Source: Branchiostoma floridae
Lineage: Eukaryota > Chordata > Leptocardii > Amphioxiformes > Branchiostomatidae
Reading direction: 5' to 3'
DNA length: 21,987 bases
NCBI RefSeq assembly: GCF_000003815.2
Contig: NC_049995.1
Span: 5,764,565-5,786,551 of the forward strand
Positions 8,471 to 17,583 of the stretch are shown here, piece after piece. A program made the translations under genes and the position numbers. The notes below the pieces were generated by a model, which saw only the letters and a list, made by a program, of their open reading frames with translations, did no database searches and was not told the origin of the DNA. Each line of letters opens with the position of its first letter. Position 1 is the stretch's first letter.

Positions 8471-9387
8471 GAATAGTAACCGGTACTAAATACGGCCGTC
8501 CGTTACGGTATATATAAAAAGGCATTTATTGCTGTTAAGTGACGGGATTCAGTTGCTTGTTGGCTAGAATATATAGGGCGATATATAACGAGCCTTAAAT
8601 TTGTCATTCGGCCATGCGCCAGAAAGTGACGCTGCATCGTGGTATGAAATAGGCAATTCGCATATTGGATTTGAAACTTGTTAAATGCAGGGTGATAATT
8701 TGCTGAACTATTGGAATCAGCTACACAAACATCAAAGAATCTAGACCAGTGCAAATTTGTCTCATTGTGTCATTTTGCTTAAGTGTCATTTTGTATTTTG
8801 TTGTAGGTATCGGCATTGAGTGGACAGATTCAAAAGGAATTTACGTTGTTTTAAATTTGAGAAATCAACTTTGAGAAAATGGTGGTACTACTGGTAGGAT
8901 CCGTATAAAGTCTACATCTGATGATATGAGAAAAAAAATCAGTTTCAAACGTAACTGAGTTTAGTTCTCGTTAATTGTACCAAGATCACAAGTAGTACCG
9001 TACATTCAACAATTACGTGAACTGGTAAGAAGCTACGCTAGACCATACACCACAGCTGCACAAGGAAACTCTGGAAATGCTCGTTCCAGGCAGCATCTAC
9101 TGAACAATCAATGAATGAGAAATATCTGGTCCCCAACAATTGTTCAAGAAAAAAATTAAAATAGATATGAATCATTACGAAGATGAGGTGAAGACAGAAT
9201 CTTTAATAGTCCAATAGAAAAGACAAGATCAAAACAAGTTGATGCAAATAATTCACGCCAAATAACAACTGCTCAAGCAACTGGACATGATTTGGGAAAC
9301 GGTCACTGAGGTAGCACTCACTATCTTTCGTCAGTGACACTAGTACTAGTAATGCATACCCGTTCGCTCAAACGGAATACAAGTTGG
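8471..9387. other. Unassigned stretch
   Basis: No gene is recognised. CCAAATAACA (9258) and CTCAAGCAACTGGA (9272-9285) recur in the same order at 21370 and 21382, so a dispersed repeat probably lies around 9240-9300. A palindromic ACTAGTACTAGT word lies just left of the assembly gap. Confidence 0.4.
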
Positions 9388-9487
9388 NNNNNNNNNNNNN
9401 NNNNNNNNNNNNNNNNNNNNNNNNNNNNNNNNNNNNNNNNNNNNNNNNNNNNNNNNNNNNNNNNNNNNNNNNNNNNNNNNNNNNNNN
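9388..9487. other. Assembly gap (100 N)
   Basis: Exactly 100 undetermined bases, the conventional length for a gap of unknown size. Any open frame running across it is meaningless, and the real distance between the flanks is not known. Confidence 0.99.
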
Positions 9488-9822
9488 TACTAATGACACA
9501 GTTAGCTCCTATTTTGAGTACAGTCGCTAATGTGGTCTCCCCGGGGAGTGGGAGAGTTAGGCCCCAAGTGCTGAAAAGTTCGACATGTGGGCATCTTTTT
9601 TTGTGAAGGGTGGATTGTAATTTCTTTCATATATATTGGCTCAGTCTCTAACTCGCCATTCAAACCAGCAGGTTTCGCAGTTCGAAGCTAGTTGTCAGTG
9701 TAGTAGACTAGTATTATTCCACATTCCACATGAAAATTTCATGTCGTGTGATATTTTGACCTTTCGGATACCCCCATACCCTCGTTGATGTGACCGACTG
9801 AACAAATAATCGTCATAATATC
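9488..9822. other. Unassigned stretch right of the gap
   Basis: No gene is recognised. TTTTGACCTTTCGG near 9755 includes one nuclear-receptor half site. The minus-strand open frame 9695-10018 (107 codons) overlaps the promoter-like patch to the right and is not supported by any family resemblance. Confidence 0.4.
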
Positions 9823-10004
9823 TCAAGGTCACGGTGTTTATTTTTGGTAACAAAATATTCCACTTGTTTATCAACCACAAGATGGCGGCCGTCTGTCCGC
9901 AAAGGTCCCGACATCGGGTGTAGTCGGAGCCTCTCGGGAATCTCCGGCACGGTCGGCATTTGGTTCCGACGATCGAAGCCTTGGCACGCGTCAATGTTAT
10001 TCTG
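9823..10004 (+). promoter_or_regulatory. Candidate promoter and non-coding first exon (ERR/SF-1 site, YY1 site, splice donor)
   Basis: TCAAGGTCA at 9823-9831 is a perfect extended half site of the ERR/SF-1 class. AAGATGGCGGCC at 9879-9890 is a YY1 core, an element often placed at or just after transcription starts. A CpG-rich block of about 115 bases follows and ends in TTCTG|GTAAGT, with the donor GT at 10005-10006, which is nearly ideal. The ATG inside the YY1 site opens only a 13-codon frame, so the exon is probably 5' untranslated. Position and direction are inferred from motifs. Confidence 0.45.
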
Positions 10005-10474
10005 GTAAGTGGATGCAACGTTGTAGGATTAAATCAACCCAAGGACGTTTGTAGAATCGTATAAAGGCAGCCCTAAAAACATTTTGTAAATGGAATTCTA
10101 AGGAGATCTCAGGCCAAAATGAGAGCAAAGAAAGCAAGTAAACGCAAAACAAGCAAAAATATCTCATAATGAAAACATTTATCAGTTCATTATGATAGTA
10201 ATGGAACTGTAATTGCAAAATGCAACAAATGATAAGATAATATTAACAGACCAAAAATAATGAAATAAGCTTATGGTAGAAAGCAGGCCACCAATACAGT
10301 AGTGATAGGAAATGATAGAAAACGGTAATAAATAAACGACCGCTATGAATAAAAAGAACGACCCCCCCCCCCCTTAGAATGACATTGACCGACCCATCCG
10401 TCATCAGCTTATAGATTAGCAACAAGTCAAGTGTTGAAGACCTTTGAGATAACAGCAAACCGTTTCGCGATAAG
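10005..10474. other. Unassigned stretch with a poly-C run
   Basis: If the exon ending at 10004 is real, this is the start of its intron. It is A-rich and holds a run of 12 C at 10362-10373. Minus-strand open frames of about 70 codons start at non-ATG codons or have no recognisable content. Confidence 0.4.
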
Positions 10475-10517
10475 TTGGCGCGGGAACGACCTGTGAGCCA
10501 ATCCTGTCATGACGTCA
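10475..10517 (+). promoter_or_regulatory. E2F, CCAAT and CRE sites in series
   Basis: TTGGCGCGGGAA (10475-10486) is a strong E2F consensus. AGCCAAT (10496-10502) is a good NF-Y CCAAT box, and TGACGTCA (10510-10517) is a palindromic CRE. All three lie within 43 bases. A second E2F-like TTTCGCGA lies just upstream near 10463. This mix is typical of promoters of growth- or cell-cycle-linked genes. If it drives rightward transcription the start would be near 10540-10570; the first ATG there (10582) opens only 5 codons, so any first exon would be non-coding. The opposite direction is equally possible. Confidence 0.45.
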
Positions 10518-10853
10518 GAATCAGACGATAATTCAGGCATCATCAGAAGCTCAAGACGCATAGCAGTTGGATACGAATTAAAATGCACCAAGGCTTTTGA
10601 GATTTGGATTAAGGGAGCGGTTCGCGACTTTTAGGGAAAGGTTTGCAGAGAATCTTCTCTGAGAAAGCATTATTTTGTAACGTGATCTTGCAAAACAGTC
10701 TCACAGCGACAGGAGAAATACGATGCATCTTTTAATGTAATTCTGGGAAGGGGCAATTTGAAATGTTTTTGCTAAACGCCTTCGTCAAGATATTTGTACA
10801 AATGACCTCTCTTGGGCTGTATGATTTGCAATGATTTCAGGACGCCATCTTTC
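10518..10853. other. Unassigned stretch
   Basis: No gene is recognised. It may hold a non-coding leader if the preceding sites act rightward. GCGGTTCGCGAC near 10617 is a small CpG-rich word. No clear splice donor was found. Confidence 0.3.
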
Positions 10854-11168
10854 GGCCATGTTGATTCAATTTTATGGATGGCATCCTCCGGAAAAAAACA
10901 ACTGATGCGAGCGTGGTAAGAAAAGAGAAGTTTGCCACAAAAGTTGCATATGTATCTTAGTGAACAGGAAGGTTGAACAAATGACTAAACACACACAGTA
11001 TGGTATACTGAACAATAACGTTTTATTCTATATATTTCTTCTTTGGCTTTGGAATTAACGATCTACGACATCATTACTCGTTTTCCAATTTCTTATGGTA
11101 ACTTGCAGCAGACATTTATTTATTGTACGATTAACAGCTTGGTCGGAAACGTTTCGTTTTTGGTAAAT
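10854..11168 (+). mobile_element. GGCCATGTTGAT-family MITE, copy 1 (right end lost)
   Basis: It begins GGCCATGTTGATTCAATTTT at 10854 and follows the element at 20263-20722 in order. Shared words are ACTGATGCGAGCG (10901 and 20310), CAGGAAGGTTGAACA (10965 and 20384), ACTAAACACACA and a GGTCGGAAACGTTTCG-like stretch. It lacks the right terminal repeat seen in the other copy, so it ends near 11168, about 145 bases shorter. There is no coding capacity. Both copies lie in the same orientation. Confidence 0.75.
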
Positions 11169-11240
11169 TTTAACTAACATTTTGGGATAGGATTTCTATC
11201 TCAGACAAATGTTGCCGCCACCAGTGTACGAGTGCCACCC

Positions 11241-11375
11241 AAAACCTACAAGCAGATGTTGGGAGCAAAATCATTAAGTTTTCCTAGCTGCTTGTTTCTA
11301 TATTACAAACTGCCTCCCTGGGCAGCTAGGAAAACACGCAGTTTTATTCTTCCAACATCTGCTTGGAGATTACGT
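11241..11375. mobile_element. Foldback MITE with CAAGCAGATGTTGG termini
   Basis: CAAGCAGATGTTGGGAGC near 11249 faces CCAACATCTGCTTG near 11353-11366. Inside, TTTTCCTAGCTGC (11279-11291) pairs perfectly with GCAGCTAGGAAAA (11322-11334). Each arm is about 44 bases and imperfect around the middle. The terminal word is close to the CAAGCAGAGGT ends of the element at 4761-4929, so they probably belong to one family. Exact ends and target duplication are uncertain. Confidence 0.6.
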
Positions 11376-12461
11376 CACTTGGAGTACTAGTAGTTTGGGT
11401 CAAGGTTGGGGGCCGGAAACGACTTCCCAGACTCCTCGTCATTGTGGGTACCAGCTTCCGGTTTGTAGGAAAGTTGGTTGGCGTGTGGTTTTCTGACATG
11501 TGATAGCATGGTGCCTCGACCCTTCTCATACATATATAAGTATATAGTGATAGGGGAGATGGCACATGTTATGTGGACACAACAAGTAAGTTTTATAACA
11601 TTAATTTTCACGCATCGATTTTCACCTAATATTAAAAACAACAACAACTACAAGATTATTTCCTGAACATGACGAAAGTACCAAAACGGTGAAATATATA
11701 TCATGCCGTAGCATTGATTGAACTTGCTGAAGTTACTGAGGCGAGTTAGGCGCAGCACTGACGGTCCGAACGGTATTTCATAACTATTCGCTTTTACATA
11801 TTGGTAATGAGTACACAGAAAGATATTCATGGCTTAATTCTTGTTCGCACACCATGAATAAAATCCAAGGATTATAACTTTTCATTTATCTTGCAGATTT
11901 ACTCGGTCAATATATTAACCTTAATAACATGTACATGTCAGACAGTGCGAAATTACATCTTATTCTCGGAGGTTCCACGTTGTTACATTCTGTGTACAAC
12001 TTCCAAACGATGCAACTCACTCAAACATACATTGAGGATACTAAGCGCTTCGAGCTCTACATGACTGTATCAGTTAAGTAGATATACAAGACTTAACTCT
12101 ACTTGGTGGCTCTGGTGGTACTACTAGTACCTGCCCCTCTATTGGAAGTCGCCAGCAGCGACGTTTACCGGATTTTAGTCGAAACGCAGCGCAGTACGCA
12201 GATGCTGACTTCTTGATTCATGATGACCATATAAACACAGCGATGACTAATTTGGCAGCGATATGAACTGTGACGAGAAAATGACTCAACTCAAGCTCAT
12301 TGCTAAAGAGGAGGGTACCATAAATGGTAGCCCAGTGATCAGGTTTCTAGGAACTCTCATAGGGAAAAGATTTTGTATTTTGAAACGGCATTACCATGCT
12401 TCGATGATATTTAGAAACCAGTCAATAGGCTGTTTATTACATCTATGAAAATGGATGCATA
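11376..12461. other. Unassigned stretch
   Basis: No gene is recognised. AGTTAAGT (12072-12079) and ACTTAACT (12091-12098) form a small hairpin. A moderately GC-rich piece at 12110-12200 (GCCAGCAGCGACGTTTACCG) looks unlike its surroundings and may be a repeat fragment. Open frames reach only 60-86 codons. Confidence 0.4.
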
Positions 12462-12546
12462 TTTTGTGTGCCCGTCTTTGTGTGTGTCTGTGTGTTACTA
12501 TGTGTGTGTGTTCCCTCTCACGATATATGTGTGAGTGCTTGTGTGG

Positions 12547-12583
<37 letters not shown>

Positions 12584-12600
12584 ATGTGTATGTGTGTGTT
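12462..12600. repeat. GT-rich microsatellite
   Basis: The whole stretch is dominated by TG/TGTG words. An uninterrupted (TG)16 lies at 12549-12580, flanked by interrupted blocks such as GTGTGTCTGTGTG and CGTATGTGTATGTG. It is a compound, partly degenerate dinucleotide repeat. A short (AT)n follows at 12786-12800. Confidence 0.95.
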
Positions 12601-13283
12601 TTCCTAGCAAGCAATAACCAAAGGACCTATGTATGGATTGTTATGATAGTTTGGCCCCCCTGGCGGCTTTCCTTGCGACAACAACAGATCTTCTAGTTTT
12701 GGTATGTTTTTTTTCTTAGATATACAGTGTATGCAAAATGACATATTCACAAAATGGCAGTGCAAATTACTGTTGAAAACATGCACATATATATATATAT
12801 CCAATATGATAGGCACAGGAATTTAGGTAATACTCAATAAACGTATTCTACTTCGTGAATTTGACTTCTTCTCGTTTCTGTGTGATATTGAAAATGTAGG
12901 AACAGATATGCTTTATTAATGTATACTAGCTGATATCACGGTAAGGTTTGAGAAATACAGGATGTCTTAATGTTCCTCCCGGGCAAATATGCACTATAAT
13001 CCTTCTGCCTGCCCACAAAAGTGGTTTTAACAATGGGGGTAATTACAACGACTGCAGCCCTTTGTCCACAAGCTTTCAGCACAGGACCAATGGCCGGTAA
13101 GAAGGCATATCGTTGGCAGGTAGTGAAAGAAAACGGCCGACAAGTTGCCAGGTTTCTCCGGTGCAATTATTTCAAGTTGCTTAATCGCTCACACGCTGGC
13201 GTATCCATGGCGTGGTTTGTTGGGTGAAAAACAGACCCGCTGAGATCACGCAAGAGCGAACCGAGCTTTCCTCTCTCCATAAC
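12601..13283. other. Unassigned stretch with one weak exon-like piece
   Basis: An open frame at 13021-13227 (68 codons, GTG start, internal ATG at 13033) holds an in-frame GGCCG|GTAAGA donor-like site near 13093-13103, and an acceptor-like pyrimidine tract ends CAAAAG at 13020. The reading has no family resemblance I can name and the acceptor is poor, so I do not call it a gene. The rest shows an (AT)n tract and nothing else. Confidence 0.3.
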
Positions 13284-13345
13284 CCAAGGGACGCGGGTTC
13301 GATTCCCGGTTGTATATCGGGGTGGGTCCCTCCCCGGAGAATTGG
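13284..13345 (+). mobile_element. Decayed tRNA-like fragment with intact B box
   Basis: GGTTCGATTCC at 13296-13306 is a perfect Pol III B box, in a T-arm-like GGG..TTCGATT..CCC context. Just upstream, CTCCATAACCCAAGGG resembles the anticodon arm of a CAT-anticodon (Met-like) tRNA. No A box or acceptor stem can be formed. A small inverted repeat, GGAGAATT/AATTCTCC, follows at about 13336-13361. This is most likely a tRNA-derived SINE relic. Confidence 0.4.
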
Positions 13346-13654
13346 TTGTCCGGAATTCTCCAGTCTCCATGACATCATTAGCTTCCTGATGATCAAATTA
13401 TGAAATGAATAATTAATGAAGGATTTAAATCCACTTTGCTTTAGGCGTGCTCACTTTGTAGAACAGGGGTGTATGTCTGTCGGAGGGACGATGTGATATC
13501 TGCATTGCTATATCATATACTCGTCACAAATATAACTAAATAGTACAAATGTTATAAAGAAAAAAAATGTGTACGAATATTAGGGTTAGGTGGATGTGTA
13601 GGTGCATATGGTTATGAAGATTTGGAGGCGAACCCCCCTCTCCTTTGTGAGAAT
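13346..13654. other. Possible upstream region of the 13866 exon
   Basis: AT-rich sequence precedes a C-rich leader. TATAAAG lies at 13553-13559. If it were the TATA box, the leader would include ATGs near 13608 and 13614 that open a 14-codon upstream frame ending at 13658. A start nearer 13655 would avoid these. The choice cannot be made from sequence alone. Confidence 0.25.
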
Positions 13655-13913
13655 GTAAGTGGTTGGGCCCACCGGTCATTCCAGGGAAGCAAAAAACGAA
13701 CGCCTCACTTCCACCCACCGCTATCTACCTGCACAGTCGGCCCTTCCTTCCACCGCTTCCGGTGCCAGACCTCGGTCTTCTCTTCTCCACAAACCAGGTT
13801 CCACTTTCGGCGTCCAGTCAGACGACATCCATCGGCCCCGGTCCGAACCGTACCCCGTAGAAACCATGGACGTGAAGCAAGAAAAGCGCAGCTCAGGCGG
13901 ACAAGCTTTCGAG
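13655..13913 (+). CDS. Candidate first exon: 5' leader plus first 16 codons of an unidentified gene
   Basis: From 13656 to 13865 the plus strand has no ATG and is strongly C-rich, as untranslated leaders often are. At 13866 GAAACCATGG gives an excellent Kozak context, with A at -3 and G at +4. The frame reads MDVKQEKRSSGGQAFE and ends at GAG|GTGAGA, a good splice donor at 13914. An in-frame TAA at 13656-13658 closes the frame upstream, with no other ATG between. Without splicing the frame would stop at 13971-13973, giving 35 residues. The peptide is charged, then Ser/Gly-rich, with no signal peptide or domain; I do not recognise the protein. Later exons would lie to the right. The coding part is 13866-13913. 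Confidence 0.45.
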
Positions 13914-15286
13914 GTGAGAAACCCGCATCTTCAAATTCACAAAAACGCTATAAAACACGCCTTTGGGCTATAATCGTTACAGCATCACATTTTGAGTCGA
14001 ACCGTCGCTCATATCTTGCTATTAGGTCAAACTATGTATACATTTTGAAGAAAATACAAAAAAAGGGAGAGATTAATTAGCTAACCTTTGCTAGTAAGGT
14101 GGGAGAAGACGTATTTCTAATTGCAACCCCGAATGTTTAAGGTGGAAGGGGAAATTATTTAGCAATTTGAAAGCGCAGTGAGTGGAAATTTCCTCGTTGG
14201 AACATATCTTCATATATCATCATGTTTTTGTCATGATACATATTCAATTAAACATATGGGATGTCTCGGTCGTGATTTTATGAAGATATCATCGTCACAT
14301 CAACATGTTTCGATTTATTTTTTGTCCAAAGTGGTATTTTGGTAAATTTTGAAGAAAAAAGGGTATGTGTTGTAGTAGAATCTAGTGGCGGTTACTGAAG
14401 GGGAGATTTCTTTTTCAAAATGAAGTTGTCAAAAGGAATTGAGACGGATGCAGCGCATCAGGCGTGGATTAGAGCATGTTTGGAACAACCCCGTACATTT
14501 GTATTCAGAACGTGTTTCCGCCACCCGCGCCATGCAGACCAAATCACGTCAGGCGGACATCCCGATCGTCTGTCACGGCTGTCAATCAAACTCTGACACA
14601 AAATAACACATTTGTTGGTCACCGTTGTCAAAATAAGCCCAATTTTGTATTTTTTTTTCTACAAAATAAGGCGTATTTCTTATCCTAGTCTTTGCGATGT
14701 GCTTTTTTTGCACGCACGTGACTTTGTAAGGACGACGTAATGGTCTAGATACGCCCAGAACAATTCGGCCTAATTTTCATTCTTCTGCCTATTTCTTTGC
14801 GTACGTCTGCGGTGGTACATTGTAGGCACGAAAAGGAGGGATCGGAGAGAAAACGTTATGTCTACATGGTAGCGTTGTTTCATATCGTGTTTGTCCTTCC
14901 TGTAAAGGTCTTGTTATTAATAAATCATATCTATACAGCATATCTGCCTATAATGTCAACCTTCCCGCCGTAAGAACGATGGGTCCCTTACGGCTGTCGT
15001 AAAATCGTGATATATGCACGCAAAATGCCCATTCGTACATTTGTCTGTCGTAAAATTTGACCCCATGGCCTTTCCTTGGAGCAGATGTTTGGCCTGAACG
15101 CAACAATGGTTGATGGTTTAGACGGTTTCTAATAACATAGGAATTCTTTGTACTAAATCCAACTCTATTACGTATACTTTTTGCTATTTTTACAATATTT
15201 CTTCTGCATTTGCTAGAAACCTTACAATGCTAATATTGAAGGAGAAACGGACATCCATACATAAAGATGTGATGTGGCCTCTCAGC
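13914..15286. other. Unassigned stretch, possible intron
   Basis: If the exon ending at 13913 is real this is intronic. CTGTCGTAAAAT occurs twice, at 14994-15005 and 15045-15056. A small hairpin CCGTAAG/CTTACGG lies at 14968-14993, suggesting a repeat fragment around 14950-15060. No splice acceptor followed by a convincing coding frame was found. Confidence 0.4.
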
Positions 15287-15391
15287 TTTACGCCCCATTA
15301 CTGTTTCAGAGCACGTTTCGCCTGCGCTTTGACAGCAAAATTATGGAATCATTGCCCAGGAATTCGTGTGCAATATTGTGCCCGCGCATAA
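15287..15391 (+). pseudogene. Possible relic of a non-LTR retrotransposon C terminus
   Basis: The frame reads FRARFACALTAKLWNHCPGIR and ends at TAA (15389-15391). Many CR1/L2-like reverse transcriptase proteins end with an aromatic-rich, Ala-rich segment followed by LWN-x-LP, and here LWNHCP sits in that place with Cys for Leu. There is no recognisable reverse transcriptase upstream, so at most this is a short decayed 3' piece. The resemblance is short and could be chance. Confidence 0.25.
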
Positions 15392-15919
15392 AAATCAGTC
15401 CCAAACGACAAGAGATAGTGGAATTTGATACATGGCGAGGATCCCAACCCTATTTCAAACACATCAAATGACAACTGCAATTAGTGTACAATATCGTCAC
15501 CGCCATCTTTTTATATAAAAAAAAAATCAACGATTCGTTTCTCGCGTGCCTTTATAGCCGCGTTTAGGTGTAAAATCTAAGTGATGTAATTTGTCATACT
15601 TTGCTAGATGAAAGAATCACAAGAAAATGAAAATTTGGTGCAATTATGGATTTTTAGCAGGTTCACATCTGTCTAAGAGTAATAGTCACCAGGGGGGTCA
15701 TTTGTGAGAGAAGTGAGTCCCCGGGGACAGCAGGTTTGATATGGGCGGATAAATGGAATATTTTATCAAACTGGGACGAACCGCAAATAATCACGTAGAC
15801 TAGGGTATATGTATGAAAAACGTCGTTGCATCGAATTTTGAGAATAAAATTGAGAATAAAATAGGGATGACCAGGTACGTGTGCTTGTGTAACAGTGGGG
15901 TTGAAAGATGGCTAAACTA
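15392..15919. other. Unassigned stretch
   Basis: No gene is recognised. TTGAGAATAAAA is tandemly repeated twice at about 15837-15860. A short CCCCGGGGAC word lies near 15720. Confidence 0.4.
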
Positions 15920-16005
15920 ACCACGCCGAAAGGCTTTCGGCGGAACGGTTTAGCATCTGGGGTTGTGATCTGGCGGCATGGGTTCGAATCCCGGGAGTCA
16001 GAATA
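15920..16005 (+). mobile_element. tRNA-derived SINE head with A and B boxes
   Basis: CGGCGGAACGG at 15938-15948 is a near-consensus A box. GGTTCGAATCC at 15981-15991 is a perfect B box. They are 43 bases apart, the natural tRNA spacing. The middle part, GGTTGTGATCTGG, resembles tRNA-derived SINE heads but does not form an anticodon stem, so this is not a functional tRNA. A 19-base perfect hairpin (15924-15942) overlaps the A box. No clear SINE body or tail was found to the right. Confidence 0.55.
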
Positions 16006-16314
16006 CTGTTTCTTTCTGACTTTACTCCTTTGTTACATTTGGTTCAGAACAGGAGTTGCGAAATCGCATTGTACTACCACTAACTACTTGAAAAGGCACC
16101 ATGCTTCACCTTTCCCGTCTACAGTACATCTTCCAATTTCATCCCCCCACCTATGTAATGGTGGTTCTTCCCTAGCCGTTTTATTGCCCCATACGAACGC
16201 ACACGTTCGATGCGGTTTCTCCAGACATGACGTAGCCATGATGTGACACGAATCTCTAAAAACGACGGAGACGGAAAAAAAAGCGGCCATCGCCACTAAT
16301 GGAGGGTCAATTCA
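16006..16314. other. Unassigned stretch
   Basis: Open frames on both strands (15908-16246 plus, 16084-16296 minus) overlap the SINE head or one another and have no recognisable domain. No other feature was seen. Confidence 0.35.
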
Positions 16315-16406
16315 CACCCGAGTTTTCGGGTGAACAGTCCATTATGCAAATGATCTGTCACAATTATGCAAATGAGCTGTCATGGCGTGCAACCGTCACC
16401 GGTGAC
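16315..16406. promoter_or_regulatory. Tandem octamer plus MEIS/TGIF-type module with flanking palindromes
   Basis: Two 21-base units (16341-16361 and 16363-16383), 22 bases apart, differ at only two positions. Each holds ATGCAAAT, the perfect POU octamer (16344-16351 and 16366-16373), followed three bases later by CTGTCA, the MEIS/TGIF core (16355-16360 and 16377-16382). A hairpin CACCCGA/TCGGGTG (16315-16332) lies to the left and the perfect palindrome GTCACCGGTGAC (16395-16406) to the right. Another CTGTCA lies near 16418. The 22-base period puts the units about two helical turns apart. Enhancer function is inferred. Confidence 0.4.
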
Positions 16407-17583
16407 ATAACATGATTACTGTCAAAATCTTGATGGAGCGACGCGTTCTATTCGTTCTTAATCTACAAATCGGTCGGAGGTCGCGAACAATCGATCTTGG
16501 AAGCTAAAACCTTGATGAATTAAACTTGAGGATGCCTCTGAGATGAAAACGTCGAGCAATTCACATAAGCAAAACCCTTGTAGATCATAAAAATATGATA
16601 AAGGCCTGAGATAAAATAGCTCAGTAAATCACATGATACGATGCATTAGAAGACACCTCCGGTGTGCTCGCTATAGGAAACCTCCAAGCCTAGAGCAAAG
16701 AGGAAGCTGCATTATGTGATAAGTAGTTATCAGAATCTGTACCGATTAAATGTTGTAGCCCTTTTGATAAGGGTATAAGGAAGGCGGAAAGGACGTATGA
16801 TATAGAGAAAGGAGGGGATAGACATAGGCGACATCAAGGGAAAAGGGAAAGGAAAAACCAGGAAGAAACAATCAAAACTATAAAGGAAAGAAACTTTAAG
16901 AAAAAAAGAAGGAAAGATAAAGAGGAGTTAGACTTTCAAAGAGGAACAATATTGGCGACGATTTTCACATATTTGTTCTCTTCCCCTGTTGGCTAGTACC
17001 CCCTACTAGTACTTTGCAAGACAATGGGTTGGCATTAGTTTAGCTGTTGGAGTATTGGCCCTGCCTCATTCGCAGTAATAATCTGAAGAAAAAGGATCTT
17101 ATTATTTCACGAAAAAACTCATCCACTTTTTGAAAATTGCAAATCATAAACGCAAATCCCCCCTCCCCAGATTAAAGGCCCAAAGGTCTGCTTTAGAGAC
17201 TGTGATAAAAACCATGTCCTACTTGCAATTGGTAAAGGTAATTAACCTAGGACCGACATCTACACTTGTAATTTATAGCTGGAAGAAAACCTTGCCAAGT
17301 CTTTATGGCCGTAGTGCCCACACTGATGCGATAACTACAGTACCTCCTCTGTCTGGGAAACAGATGTTGGTGTTTATGACTCCCTAGGGAACACTAAAGC
17401 CATTGTGTACAGCACGACAATGAGAAATCAATTCTACACTAGAAAGGCCGACATTTGCTTGAGAGCAAATACAGCATATTTCAGCCATCTCCCTCATGCA
17501 ACAATAGGCCTTGAGGTCGTTGACCCCTTTGGCCATTGGAAAATGACCCAAAAAATTCCCAAATATATCATTTTAAAGTGTTC
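16407..17583. other. Unassigned stretch with a purine-rich tract
   Basis: The plus strand at about 16766-16945 is strongly purine-rich, with many AAAGG/GAAAG words. Open frames at 17130-17387 and 17405-17617 show no recognisable protein content, and the second runs into the repeat element that follows. No gene is recognised. Confidence 0.4.

Noticed and set aside
9388-9487. Biological low-complexity region
   Set aside because: It consists of N only, an assembly gap.
9334-9606. Open frame crossing the assembly gap
   Set aside because: A third of it is undetermined bases; the frame is not evidence of anything.
9695-10018. 107-codon minus-strand frame over the YY1/donor patch
   Set aside because: It has no family resemblance, and the motif order supports the opposite strand.
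13021-13102. Possible exon ending at GGCCG|GTAAGA
   Set aside because: The acceptor is weak, the peptide is not recognised, and the donor alone is not enough.
15084-15117. CAG|ATGTTTGGCC acceptor-like site followed by 15 codons to a stop
   Set aside because: The pyrimidine tract is poor, and the last exon of a gene starting at 13866 cannot be inferred from 15 codons.
15938-15991. Functional tRNA gene on the plus strand
   Set aside because: The A and B boxes are good, but the anticodon and acceptor stems do not pair.
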